Positions 24,736 to 32,600 of a DNA stretch of 64,000 bases are shown one piece after another. Source of the DNA: Synechococcus sp. ROS8604 (lineage in GTDB: Bacteria; Cyanobacteriota; Cyanobacteriia; PCC-6307; Cyanobiaceae); NCBI RefSeq assembly GCF_014279655.1, contig NZ_CP047946.1:2418001-2482000 (forward strand). Reading direction: 5' to 3'. The number at the start of each line of letters is the position of its first letter. Position 1 is the stretch's first letter. The notes beneath the pieces are model-generated. The model was not told the origin of the DNA. It searched no databases and saw nothing but the letters and a program-made list of their open reading frames with translations. A program made the position numbers and the translations under genes.

Positions 24736-25722
24736 CTAAGACGTGACCGTAAAGCCGGCATTTCCACCATAAAAAGTACACGACCCGCAGTACTGCGTGT
24801 CGTGCACCCGAACATCCCTGTTCTTGGGTGTTGCTGTTAACGCATTAATTGTTGGATTCTCCCACTTTTTCTTCTTAGATGCTGTTGTACTTGGACCACC
24901 AAAGCGAACTTTAATATCAGCTGAAACTCTTGTATCAAATGCTTCGTCGTAGGAGATATTGACTCCTGCTGTAACTCCACTGGTCATTTCATAAGCCAAG
25001 CGTCCGAGTACGCCAGAGCCATCAGCTGTTCCTAAATCACCATTTTGGTAGTAGTAACCAACAGACGCATTCACCACTGGAGTGATGAAATAACCAACAT
25101 CAAGCCCGTAGGTGTTGAGTGAACCGCCTTGATAAACGCTGTTGAGTTGAGCTTCTTTCTCACCAACAGGAACCAAGGCATAGGCATTGAAATTCCAGCT
25201 ATCAGAGACCGCTTCTGCATTGACTGCCACCTGCTGGAAGAAGACGCTGCTCTTATCTGTGACGGATACCCCTGTATCGGCATCACCTGTAGCCATCGGA
25301 CGGCTGTCATAACCAGCATTCAGCCCATACATCCAGCTGCGATCGCTATTCAACCAGCGATAACCAAGCCTTGATGAGGTGCTGATGGTGGTGCCAGCAA
25401 CAGTGGTGTTGATGAGGCTGCTGTCATTGCCGTAATCAGCAAAGTTGGCATTGAGCAGCACATCAGCAAAGAACACACTGTTATCGCCAACAGACAGTGG
25501 CAAGAACCCGCCAATGCCTGCTTGATTCGGTGTTCCAGCACCCTGCAGTGCGCCTTGAAAACCAAGGGTTGGCTTGACCACATCCTTAAGGCTGATGCTC
25601 ATCACCCCAAGGTCATCAGCATTGACGTCGTCTTGAGCAGCAGCAGGTAAGAGAGGAGCGTTGGCGAGGGCAAGAGCAGCAACACCGCTCATCGATAACG
25701 ACAGGCGCACGGAACGCTGCAT
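24736..25722 (-). CDS. Outer-membrane beta-barrel protein with two-cysteine tail (OMP4)
   Basis: This 328-residue protein has the OMP3-type signal peptide (MQRSVRLSLSMSGVAALALA, ending PAAAQ). Its barrel (residues about 40-275) is encoded by a 714-bp tract identical to OMP2. The linker is OMP3-type (SKKKKWENPTINAL, NRDVRVHD), and the unique 20-residue tail TQYCGSCTFYGGNAGFTVTS has two Cys two residues apart. The gene is thus a mosaic of the OMP2 barrel with OMP3 ends plus its own tail. Confidence 0.75.
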   Translation of the reverse strand: MQRSVRLSLSMSGVAALALANAPLLPAAAQDDVNADDLGVMSISLKDVVKPTLGFQGALQGAGTPNQAGIGGFLPLSVGDNSVFFADVLLNANFADYGNDSSLINTTVAGTTISTSSRLGYRWLNSDRSWMYGLNAGYDSRPMATGDADTGVSVTDKSSVFFQQVAVNAEAVSDSWNFNAYALVPVGEKEAQLNSVYQGGSLNTYGLDVGYFITPVVNASVGYYYQNGDLGTADGSGVLGRLAYEMTSGVTAGVNISYDEAFDTRVSADIKVRFGGPSTTASKKKKWENPTINALTATPKNRDVRVHDTQYCGSCTFYGGNAGFTVTS

Positions 25723-25756
25723 CTCAAAAAATCTATTGAGCGCAAGATGCCACTCT

Positions 25757-25802
25757 TTTACTGCTGCTGCCCGCTGCAGTAGCCAGTTTCAGCTTTGCTG
25801 CC
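25757..25802 (-). promoter_or_regulatory. Conserved 5' element of the outer-membrane genes, copy 4
   Basis: TACTGCTGCTGCCCGCTGCA followed by GTAGCCAGTTTCAGCTTTGC lies at the usual distance upstream of OMP4. Similarity stops right after TTTGCTGCC, where unrelated element DNA begins. Confidence 0.4.
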
Positions 25803-25854
25803 CTGCGCTCACAAACGGATTAAAAGCTCACGCCAAGCGTCCAAGCCATCAGCC

Positions 25855-26184
25855 TTATCTACGCGAAGCAGACAAACCACATAGCTTGTCCAGCTGAGAT
25901 ACAGCACCAACAACGGCACCAGGATTGTTTTGCGCCAAACCCATTCGCGCACTCTCCATCAATAAATGAATGGCCTGTGCAATTAAGTCAGTCCTTTCAA
26001 CATTGCATTGATCAATGTCCTCGCGAATCAAGGCATAAGCCTGTTGAACAGTTCTCTGCGCTGTGCGGCGACTAAGCCCCTTTGATTCCGCCAGCTGCGT
26101 CACCACTGCAGTACAGCTGTAACCCTCTAAAAGCTTGGCGTGCGCTTGCTTGACCCGATCAAAAATCTCTACTCGATGAGCCAT
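25855..26184 (-). CDS. Helix-turn-helix protein resembling a phage terminase small subunit
   Basis: This 109-residue all-helical protein has an N-terminal DNA-binding region with LLEGYSCTAVVTQLAESKGL and SRRTAQRTVQQAYA. A second helical part (AIHLLMESARMGLAQNNPGA, VVGAVSQLDKLCGL) resembles the oligomerisation segment of small terminase subunits, which often end in a similar A-L-x-x-L-x-K-L-x-G-L pattern. The assignment is by pattern, not by a known signature. It starts at ATG 26184, whose A overlaps the TGA of the 58-residue gene, so the two are coupled. In phage satellites a small terminase redirects packaging; that role here is inference. Confidence 0.45.
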   Translation of the reverse strand: MAHRVEIFDRVKQAHAKLLEGYSCTAVVTQLAESKGLSRRTAQRTVQQAYALIREDIDQCNVERTDLIAQAIHLLMESARMGLAQNNPGAVVGAVSQLDKLCGLSASRR

Positions 26185-26360
26185 CAAAGAAGCTCCCAGC
26201 GTTTCAAGGCTGCTTTCAGCTTTTTGCTTGTTGCTTGATCAAAGTCCAGCTCAATAAGAGCAGCCTGAAGACGATGCCGATAGTCCTTTTGATCAAGCCT
26301 GTTGATCGCGTAATCCAAAACGCTGATCTCAGACCGATAAGCCGCGGCCAAAGTACCCAT
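26184..26360 (-). CDS. 58-residue protein at the right end of the island
   Basis: The frame MGTLAAAYRSEISVLDYAIN to AALKRWELL is acidic/basic and helical, with no known family. It starts at ATG 26360, right after the double ATTTGTCCTGA block, and ends in TGATG shared with the next gene. The first residues (MGTLAAAY) resemble the start of the integrase (MGALAKWE), which also follows the double repeat, so the two ends of the element may share a control region. Confidence 0.6.
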   Translation of the reverse strand: MGTLAAAYRSEISVLDYAINRLDQKDYRHRLQAALIELDFDQATSKKLKAALKRWELL

Positions 26361-26362
26361 GC

Positions 26363-26385
26363 ATTTGTCCTGAAATTTGTCCTGA
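26363..26385 (+). repeat. Double ATTTGTCCTGA repeat, right end
   Basis: This 23-bp block is identical to 12069-12091 except for one base and is in the same orientation. It lies about 75 bp inside attR. Confidence 0.55.
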
Positions 26386-26430
26386 ACGCAACAAGCGAAA
26401 ATCTCAGTGTAGCGAGGATCCGTGTCCTGG

Positions 26431-26480
26431 AATGGTTAAGGGGGCTTTCCACCCCCAATGAGTCACTTGGGTGATAAGGC
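26431..26480. repeat. Right attachment-site-like repeat (attR) at the tmRNA 3' end
   Basis: It carries GAGTCACTTGGGTGATA (26460-26476) plus the hairpin GGGGGCTTTCCACCCCC (26440-26456). It is the direct repeat of attL and abuts the 3' end of the tmRNA coding piece. The hairpin, on the minus strand, may be the terminator of the tmRNA. Confidence 0.65.
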
Positions 26481-26835
26481 TGACTTCACCCCATCTCCCT
26501 TAATAGGGTCAGGCAGCAACAGGGGCTGTCTGACGGGAGAAACGTACGATGTTGTTCGCAGTTACGGGATTTGCTCTGACCGAGCAGGCTTCAGTCACCC
26601 TCCTTATGCCCCGTCGAAACCATTGCAGCCCCGAAGGGAGAATGGAGCTGAGCGGAATCGAACCGCTGTCCGAAACACCGGTGTGGACCACCTAGTCCGT
26701 TCAAGAACGGACTTTGTCATTCTGGCATCCAACACGAGAGATGGCATCGCCGCTGAATCAGCAGATGCACGGATGGAGCAACGCTCTGCCATAGCAAGCC
26801 CTGAAAGGCAATCACGCATCAAGATTGAACATACC
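26470..26835 (-). ncRNA. ssrA: Two-piece (circularly permuted) tmRNA
   Basis: The acceptor piece comes first on the minus strand. It ends at 26643 with a T-arm (GCGGTTCGATTCCGC) and CAGCTCCA. A short spacer of about 10 bases follows, then the coding piece begins GGGGCTGCAATGGTTTCGAC at 26632. GGGGCTG pairs with CAGCTCC and includes the G3-U70 pair needed for alanine charging. The tag frame (26559 to 26509) encodes ANNIVRFSRQTAPVAA and a TGA stop. The tmRNA rescues stalled ribosomes and marks the product for proteolysis. Permuted two-piece tmRNA is known from marine picocyanobacteria. The outer ends are approximate. Confidence 0.92.
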
Positions 26836-27172
26836 AAAAATTACTTACTTATCACATGAGCAAGCAATAAAGCCAATAAGCATAAAGATTTTATTACGAT
26901 TCACCACTTAGAAACTTTCTAGTTCGGGCATGAAGCCTTGGCACCTCTAGACTACCATTTCGAATTATAATAAGACAGCAATTAATATGCTAAATCCAAG
27001 ACTCCTGCAGGCCTTAAGCACAATCTAAGACTCCATTTAGAACACCTAATCGCATCTCTATTCCGCTTTTTCCTAAAAGTGGCTTTCGCAGAATGCCCTC
27101 GAACCACGTGATGGCGACAAGGGCTTAAGGTTCAGATACCTTACTAATCATTGGCAAAAGCGAGCGATCATA

Positions 27173-28327
27173 ATGAAGAAAACAAAAGCAAACTTTGAGC
27201 GCATTAAAGGTGTCTCCGTGCTACCTCAAGGATTGGAAGAAGCTGGCGTCACTGAGCTTCTTGCCTTAGGAGCGAAAGCGGTGAAACCACTGCGTAGGGC
27301 CGTCTCATTCGAGGCAGATATGGCTTGCTTCTATCGGCTTCATTTGCAATGCCGTCTTCCTTTTCGATTGCTCCGGGAAGTGGCCCGATTCCCGTGTGAT
27401 GGACGCGAGTCGCTGTATTCAGGGGTGCAGGAAGGACTGAACTGGGAACGCTGGCTGCATCCCTCGATGAGTTTTCGGGTGGATGTCACCGGGACAGCTC
27501 CCGGCCTTAATCACAGCCACTACTCCGCACTGCAAATCAAGAACGCGATCGTTGATCGACAATGCGACATCTGGGGACAACGGTCTTCGATCGATCTCGA
27601 CGAACCTGATGTTTGCCTGCACGTGCATCTCGATCGAGAAGGTGGCGTGCTGAGTCTCGATGGATCAGGCGGCAGTCTCCACCGCCGCGGCTATCGCGCA
27701 GAAATGGGGGATGCTCCCCTCAAAGAGAATCTCGCCGCTGGCTTAATCCGCCTGAGTGGATGGACAGGAACCACTCCGCTCGTGGATCCCCTCTGTGGCT
27801 CGGGAACGTTGCTCATCGAAGCGGCGTCACTGGCTGCAGGGCATGCCCCTGGCCTCAACCGCAGCTTTGCCCTCGAAGGTTGGGCTGATTTTGATGACGA
27901 CCTCTGGAGAGAGGAGAAAGAACGCGCGCTCAAGCGCCAAGAGCAGGGCCAATTCCAACCCCTCATCATTGGCTGCGAACAGGATCCATCGATCGCCAAA
28001 CAGGCTCGCAACAACGTTGAGGCCGCTGGTCTTTCCCACTTGATCTCGATCCAAACGGGAGATTTCCGAGATCTCCAGCTTCCAAAAGGACCGGGAACGA
28101 TCGTTTGCAATCCTCCCTATGGCTTACGCATCGGAGCCGATCAGGATCTCGAGGCGCTCTACGGAGATCTCGGAGCAATGGTGAAAAGCCAAGCCTCAGG
28201 ATGGGATTTTTGGTTGCTTAGCGGTAATGCTGGCGTCACAGGAGCCCTCCGAATGAGAGCGTCCCGACGGATCCCGATCAACAACGGAGGCATCGACTGC
28301 CGCTGGTTGCATTACCAAGTGCGCTGA
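27173..28327 (+). CDS. THUMP-domain 23S rRNA-type guanine methyltransferase (RlmL-like)
   Basis: This 384-residue protein has an N-terminal THUMP-containing region (about 1-170) and a Rossmann methyltransferase domain with PLVDPLCGSGTLLIEAA (SAM-binding motif) and IVCNPPYGLRI (NPPY catalytic motif). It matches the N-terminal half of RlmL/YcbY, which makes m2G in 23S rRNA. The exact target base cannot be read from the sequence. It is the first core gene after the tmRNA and converges on the membrane protein gene at 28338. Confidence 0.85.
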   Translation: MKKTKANFERIKGVSVLPQGLEEAGVTELLALGAKAVKPLRRAVSFEADMACFYRLHLQCRLPFRLLREVARFPCDGRESLYSGVQEGLNWERWLHPSMSFRVDVTGTAPGLNHSHYSALQIKNAIVDRQCDIWGQRSSIDLDEPDVCLHVHLDREGGVLSLDGSGGSLHRRGYRAEMGDAPLKENLAAGLIRLSGWTGTTPLVDPLCGSGTLLIEAASLAAGHAPGLNRSFALEGWADFDDDLWREEKERALKRQEQGQFQPLIIGCEQDPSIAKQARNNVEAAGLSHLISIQTGDFRDLQLPKGPGTIVCNPPYGLRIGADQDLEALYGDLGAMVKSQASGWDFWLLSGNAGVTGALRMRASRRIPINNGGIDCRWLHYQVR

Positions 28328-28337
28328 CCGCAATCGA

Positions 28338-28736
28338 TCAACGCCCCATCACGGCACGGGTGGTTTTGGACAACCCTTCGAGGGTCTGCGGCAGATAGGG
28401 CCCCTTGGCCAGCTGTCCTCCAATCCGCAAGCTCGCACCCGCAACCACCACATTCAACGACGCAAGGGTGAGCAACGACTGCAGCAACGTCCAACTGAAA
28501 GCGGTCAACGACCAGACCACAAAAGCCGTCTCAACAGCCACGAGAGCCAAGAGCATCAAGGTTCCGCCCATGGCCAAAAACACACCCCCGCCAATCAGGC
28601 GGCGCTTCTCTCGACCAACTTCCTGCAGAGCAATACGGACATGCAGGTCCATCACCGAAGCGGCTAGCGAGGTCACTCGACCCGCCGCGCCGAGACTTCT
28701 TGGGCGGCTCTCCTGAGATCCAGGTAGTTCACTCAT
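28338..28736 (-). CDS. Phage-holin-family (DUF1469-type) membrane protein
   Basis: This 132-residue protein has two adjacent membrane segments (GGGVFLAMGGTLMLLALVAV and TAFSWTLLQSLLTLASLNVV) preceded by an amphipathic helix (VMDLHVRIALQEVGREKRRL). This is the arrangement of the DUF1469/phage holin superfamily III proteins of bacteria, which are not true holins. It overlaps the upstream gene by 4 bases (ATGA), so the two are one unit. Confidence 0.65.
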   Translation of the reverse strand: MSELPGSQESRPRSLGAAGRVTSLAASVMDLHVRIALQEVGREKRRLIGGGVFLAMGGTLMLLALVAVETAFVVWSLTAFSWTLLQSLLTLASLNVVVAGASLRIGGQLAKGPYLPQTLEGLSKTTRAVMGR

Positions 28737-29161
28737 GAGGAACGACGACCTCCGGTGAGCAGGGCACCAACAAGAAGGCCAACCCCAGCAGCGATGGCGA
28801 TGGCCAGCAGCGGCCGCTCTCGCACGGGGCGTTCAATCTTGGGTCGCAAGGTGGCATTGAGATCATCAAGCAGCTGCTCGAGTTGCTCTTCAAGGGGTTC
28901 GAGGGTGTCGGCAAAACTGCGCACGCTCTCACCGGGCTGATGCATCAGATCTTCCAGCTGTTGCTGCACGGTTTGCACCGCTCGATCGCTTTGGGAAGCA
29001 ATCAAGTGCACAACCTCATCAAAACTGCCCCGGGTGGCCTCTAAGGCTTGATGCGTCACCTCGGGCCAACGACGCTGGATTTCAGGGACGAGAGACTCAA
29101 AATGATCCCGAAACCGCTGCGCAAAATCCTTGTCTTCCTCTTGGGATGGAGCTGAGTCCAT
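28733..29161 (-). CDS. DUF883-like (YqjD/ElaB-type) membrane-anchored protein
   Basis: This 142-residue protein has a long helical, acidic region (about 10-110) and a C-terminal membrane anchor with the glycine pattern LLAIAIAAGVGLLVGALLTG followed by GRRSS. This tail is typical of the DUF883 family, whose E. coli members bind ribosomes at the membrane in stationary phase. No such role is shown here. It is translationally coupled to the downstream holin-family gene. Confidence 0.65.
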   Translation of the reverse strand: MDSAPSQEEDKDFAQRFRDHFESLVPEIQRRWPEVTHQALEATRGSFDEVVHLIASQSDRAVQTVQQQLEDLMHQPGESVRSFADTLEPLEEQLEQLLDDLNATLRPKIERPVRERPLLAIAIAAGVGLLVGALLTGGRRSS

Positions 29162-29206
29162 GGGTAGGGGTAACGCCTTTTTCAGACTAGGGATGGTGTC
29201 GAGAAG

Positions 29207-29629
29207 ATGACACCCATCTCAGCGCAACTGTCTCGATACCTATTCCTAGAGCACACGAATGCTCCAGATGATCCGGCATGCAGGCATGTGGATTTACTGC
29301 TTGAAGATGGTGAAAGCTGCCGCACCTGGCGTCTGCGCAGTGTGCCACTTCCCAATGGCCCCAGCCTCAAAGCCACCCCATTGCCCAGTCACCGACTGAT
29401 CTGGCTGGAGCGAACATCAGCGGCCGTGTCTGGAGGGCGCGGTTGGGGACGGCGCATTGTGGGGGGCACGTTCCAGGGGGTCTTACCCGACAACCCAAGG
29501 GCGCTGATCAGGGTTGAACTCCGCGGCACTGCCGCCCTTCGCTTTCCAGACCCCTTGATCCTCGAACTAGCCGATAGCCAATGCCGGCTGCATTCATCGG
29601 CAGATCACAGACCGACGCCAAGCCCTTGA
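29207..29629 (+). CDS. Conserved-looking unrecognised protein
   Basis: This 140-residue protein contains RYLFLEHTNAPDDPACRHVD, LLLEDGESCRTWRL and a central GGRGWGRRIVGGTFQGVLP. It has no signal peptide or membrane segment. The first lines resemble proteins annotated only as hypothetical in cyanobacteria. It begins shortly after the divergent DUF883 gene and ends 50 bases before smc. Confidence 0.6.
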   Translation: MTPISAQLSRYLFLEHTNAPDDPACRHVDLLLEDGESCRTWRLRSVPLPNGPSLKATPLPSHRLIWLERTSAAVSGGRGWGRRIVGGTFQGVLPDNPRALIRVELRGTAALRFPDPLILELADSQCRLHSSADHRPTPSP

Positions 29630-29679
29630 GCTTTTCAGAAGCTTCGCTAGTTTTGATTTGCTGACAGCTGTGTCACCTG

Positions 29680-32600
29680 TTGGTCCATATCAATCAGGTC
29701 GGACTAACTCACTTCAAGTCCTTCGGCGGGGCGATGACCATCCCCCTCGAGACCGGGTTCACTGTGGTGACCGGTCCCAATGGGTCTGGAAAAAGCAATA
29801 TTCTAGATGGAATTCTTTTTTGCCTAGGCCTGGCCAACAGCCGGGGCATGCGTGCCGATCGCTTACCCGATCTGGTTAACAGCGGCATGCTCAAGGCAGG
29901 CAAGTCGGCTGAGACCACCGTCAGCGTGCGTTTTGATCTGAGCGACTGGCAGCCAGATGCCGCAGAGGAGGGGATTGACCCCCCTGAGGACGGTCCCTGG
30001 ATTCAGACTGATGCCAATGCGTGGACGGTGACGCGCAAGCTGCGCGTGATGCCGGGGGGGTCTTACAGCAGCACCTACAGCTCAGACGGGGAACCGTGCA
30101 ACCTGCAGCAGCTGCAAACCCAGCTGCGCCGATTGCGCATCGATCCGGAAGGCAGCAATGTCGTGATGCAAGGTGACGTGACGCGGATTGTCTCGATGAG
30201 CAATCGGGACCGCCGCGGCCTCATCGACGAGCTGGCAGGTGTCGCGCTCTTCGACACCCGCATTGAACAGAGCCGCCGAAAGCTCGACGACGTGCAAGAG
30301 CGGCAAGATCGCTGCCGCATCGTTGAACAAGAACTCCTAACCGCCCGCCAACGCCTGGAAAAGGACTGCGCAAAAGCACGGGCCTATCAAGACCTACGCG
30401 ATCAAGTGCAACGTGGCAGGCAGCAGGAGCTTGTGCTGGCCTTCGAAGCCGCTGAAGCGGAGCTGAAGCAGCTCAAAACCCGCCAACAGCAACTCAGCGA
30501 GCAGGAGATCCGCGACAGCGCAGCCATCAAGGAGAAGGAAACAACCTTGTCTGAGCAGGCCACACGCCTCCAAACCCTTCAGGAGAGCGTGAAGGCCTTA
30601 GGCGAAGACCAACTGCTCAGCGTGCAGGCGGAATTGGCCGGTCTCGATCCTCAGAACCGCGCTCTCGAACGTCAAGCCACGCAACATCAGCAGGAAGGCG
30701 AACGCCTGCAAGGACTGCGACAGACCCTCACCAGCCGCCGACAGCAACTTCAAGCAGACAGCGAAGGGCTCAAGCAAGCCAACAACCCAGAGGTGCTTCA
30801 GGCAGCAGAGCAAGCCTGCCGCGATGCCGAAGCTGCTGTTGAAATCTCGCGCAGGCGCCTCGGCGATGTCGCCGGGCGATCAGGAGCCTGGCTGGATGAG
30901 CAACGCCAAAGGGCCGCACGCCGCTCCGACTTACAAACCACGCTCACGCCTCTTCAGGAGGAACAACAGCAACTCCAAGAGCGTTTGCGTCAGGACGAAG
31001 CGCGTCAATCCGAGCTGCAGCTGGAACGGGACGAAGCCGGTGCCGAAGACCGTGAGGTCCAAGACCAGCTGGAAGCCCTGGAACAGGAGTGGCAAGCGCT
31101 TCTGGAAAGCCTGCGCAGCGGCAAAGAACAGCTGCAAGAACGCGCTGAAGCCGTTGCGATTCAACAACGCACACGCACAAGGCTGGAAGAGGAACAGACC
31201 CGCCTGGAACGGGAAATCGCCCGATTAGAAAGCCGACGGGAAGCCCTGCAGGAAACAAGGGGGACGGGGGCCTTGCGCCTCTTGCTGGAAGCGGGACTGG
31301 ATGGAATCCATGGAGCCGTTGCTCAACTAGGCGACGTGGAAGATCGCCATCGCCTAGCCCTAGAGGTCGCGGCTGGAGCACGCATGGCCCAGGTGGTAGT
31401 CGACGACGACCGGATTGCAGCCCGTGCCATCGATTTGCTGAAGAGCCGGCGGGCGGGCCGTTTGACGTTTTTACCTCTCAACAAAATTCGATCCCAAGCC
31501 GCTGGCGGTAGCGGTGGCGCAGCGATAGCCCGTGGCCGCCGACCGGATGGAGACCAGGGCGCCGGCCTGATCGCGCGAGCTGTGGAATTAATCCGCTACG
31601 AGCCGATCTATAGCGACGTGTTCGGGTACGTCTTTGGCGACACACAGGTGTTCAGCGACCTAGGCAGTGCTCGGCAACAAATCGGGCGTTTCCGCGCCGT
31701 TACCCTCGAAGGCGAACTGCTCGAAAAAAGTGGCGCGATGACCGGCGGCAGCTTCAGCCAGCGCAGCGGTGGGCTGAGTTTCGGGGTGAGCAGTGACAGC
31801 GACGAAGCCGAACCGCTTCGGCAGCGGCTGCTCGAGCTTGGCGAAACCCTGGCCGCCTGCAGACGCGAAGAAAGCCGACTGCTTCAAGCTCTCGAGCAAG
31901 AACGACCACGGCTGCGTCAGCTGGAACAAAGGCAAGCGGCCCTGGATGCGGAGAGAACTGCCGCCAAGCGAGCCCATGGCCCCCTGCTGGAGCGTTGCCG
32001 CCAACGCAGCGAGCGTCTCAACAGCCTTCAAGCCAACCGCACGCAACAGGAACAACGACTTCTCGTTCTCAAAACCACCATCAGTCCTCTGCTCGACGAA
32101 CTCGAGAGAATGTCCACTGAAGAGCGAAAGGTTCAAGCCGAGGCCGATGCCGGGAATTGGCAACAACTCCAGACTGAACTCGAACAGTCGGACACCGCCT
32201 TGGAGCTGGCCCGCCGCCATCGTGATGATCGCCTTCAGCATCAGCGTGAACGCGAGCTGGCGCAGACCCGAATCGCTGACCAACAACAGGCGATCGAAGA
32301 GGAAGAAAACACTCTCCAACGCGCCGTCACAGCGCTCGCTGAAGCGCATCAAAGCTGGCGTAACGAACAAAAGGAGCTGCAAGAACGTCGCCAGACGTTG
32401 GAAAGCCAGCAACAAATCCTCCAAACCAAATTTGGGGAGGAGCGTCGCGCTCGGGATGCAGCAGAGGCTTCAGTGGCCGAGCTGCGACAGAACCTCCAGC
32501 AAGCCCGCTGGGAACTTGAACGCTTGCAGGAGGAGCGTCAAGCGATTCAAGAGCAACTGCGCAGCGGTGGAATCCGCCTAGAGGAACTCAAGCCCACACT

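Noticed and set aside
26216-26458. An 80-codon minus-strand frame across the right end of the island
   Set aside because: Another frame encodes the 58-residue protein, which has a better composition and is coupled to the following gene.
27613-28110. Several frames of 70 to 139 codons overlapping the RNA methyltransferase gene
   Set aside because: They are low-complexity shadows in other frames of a well-supported gene.
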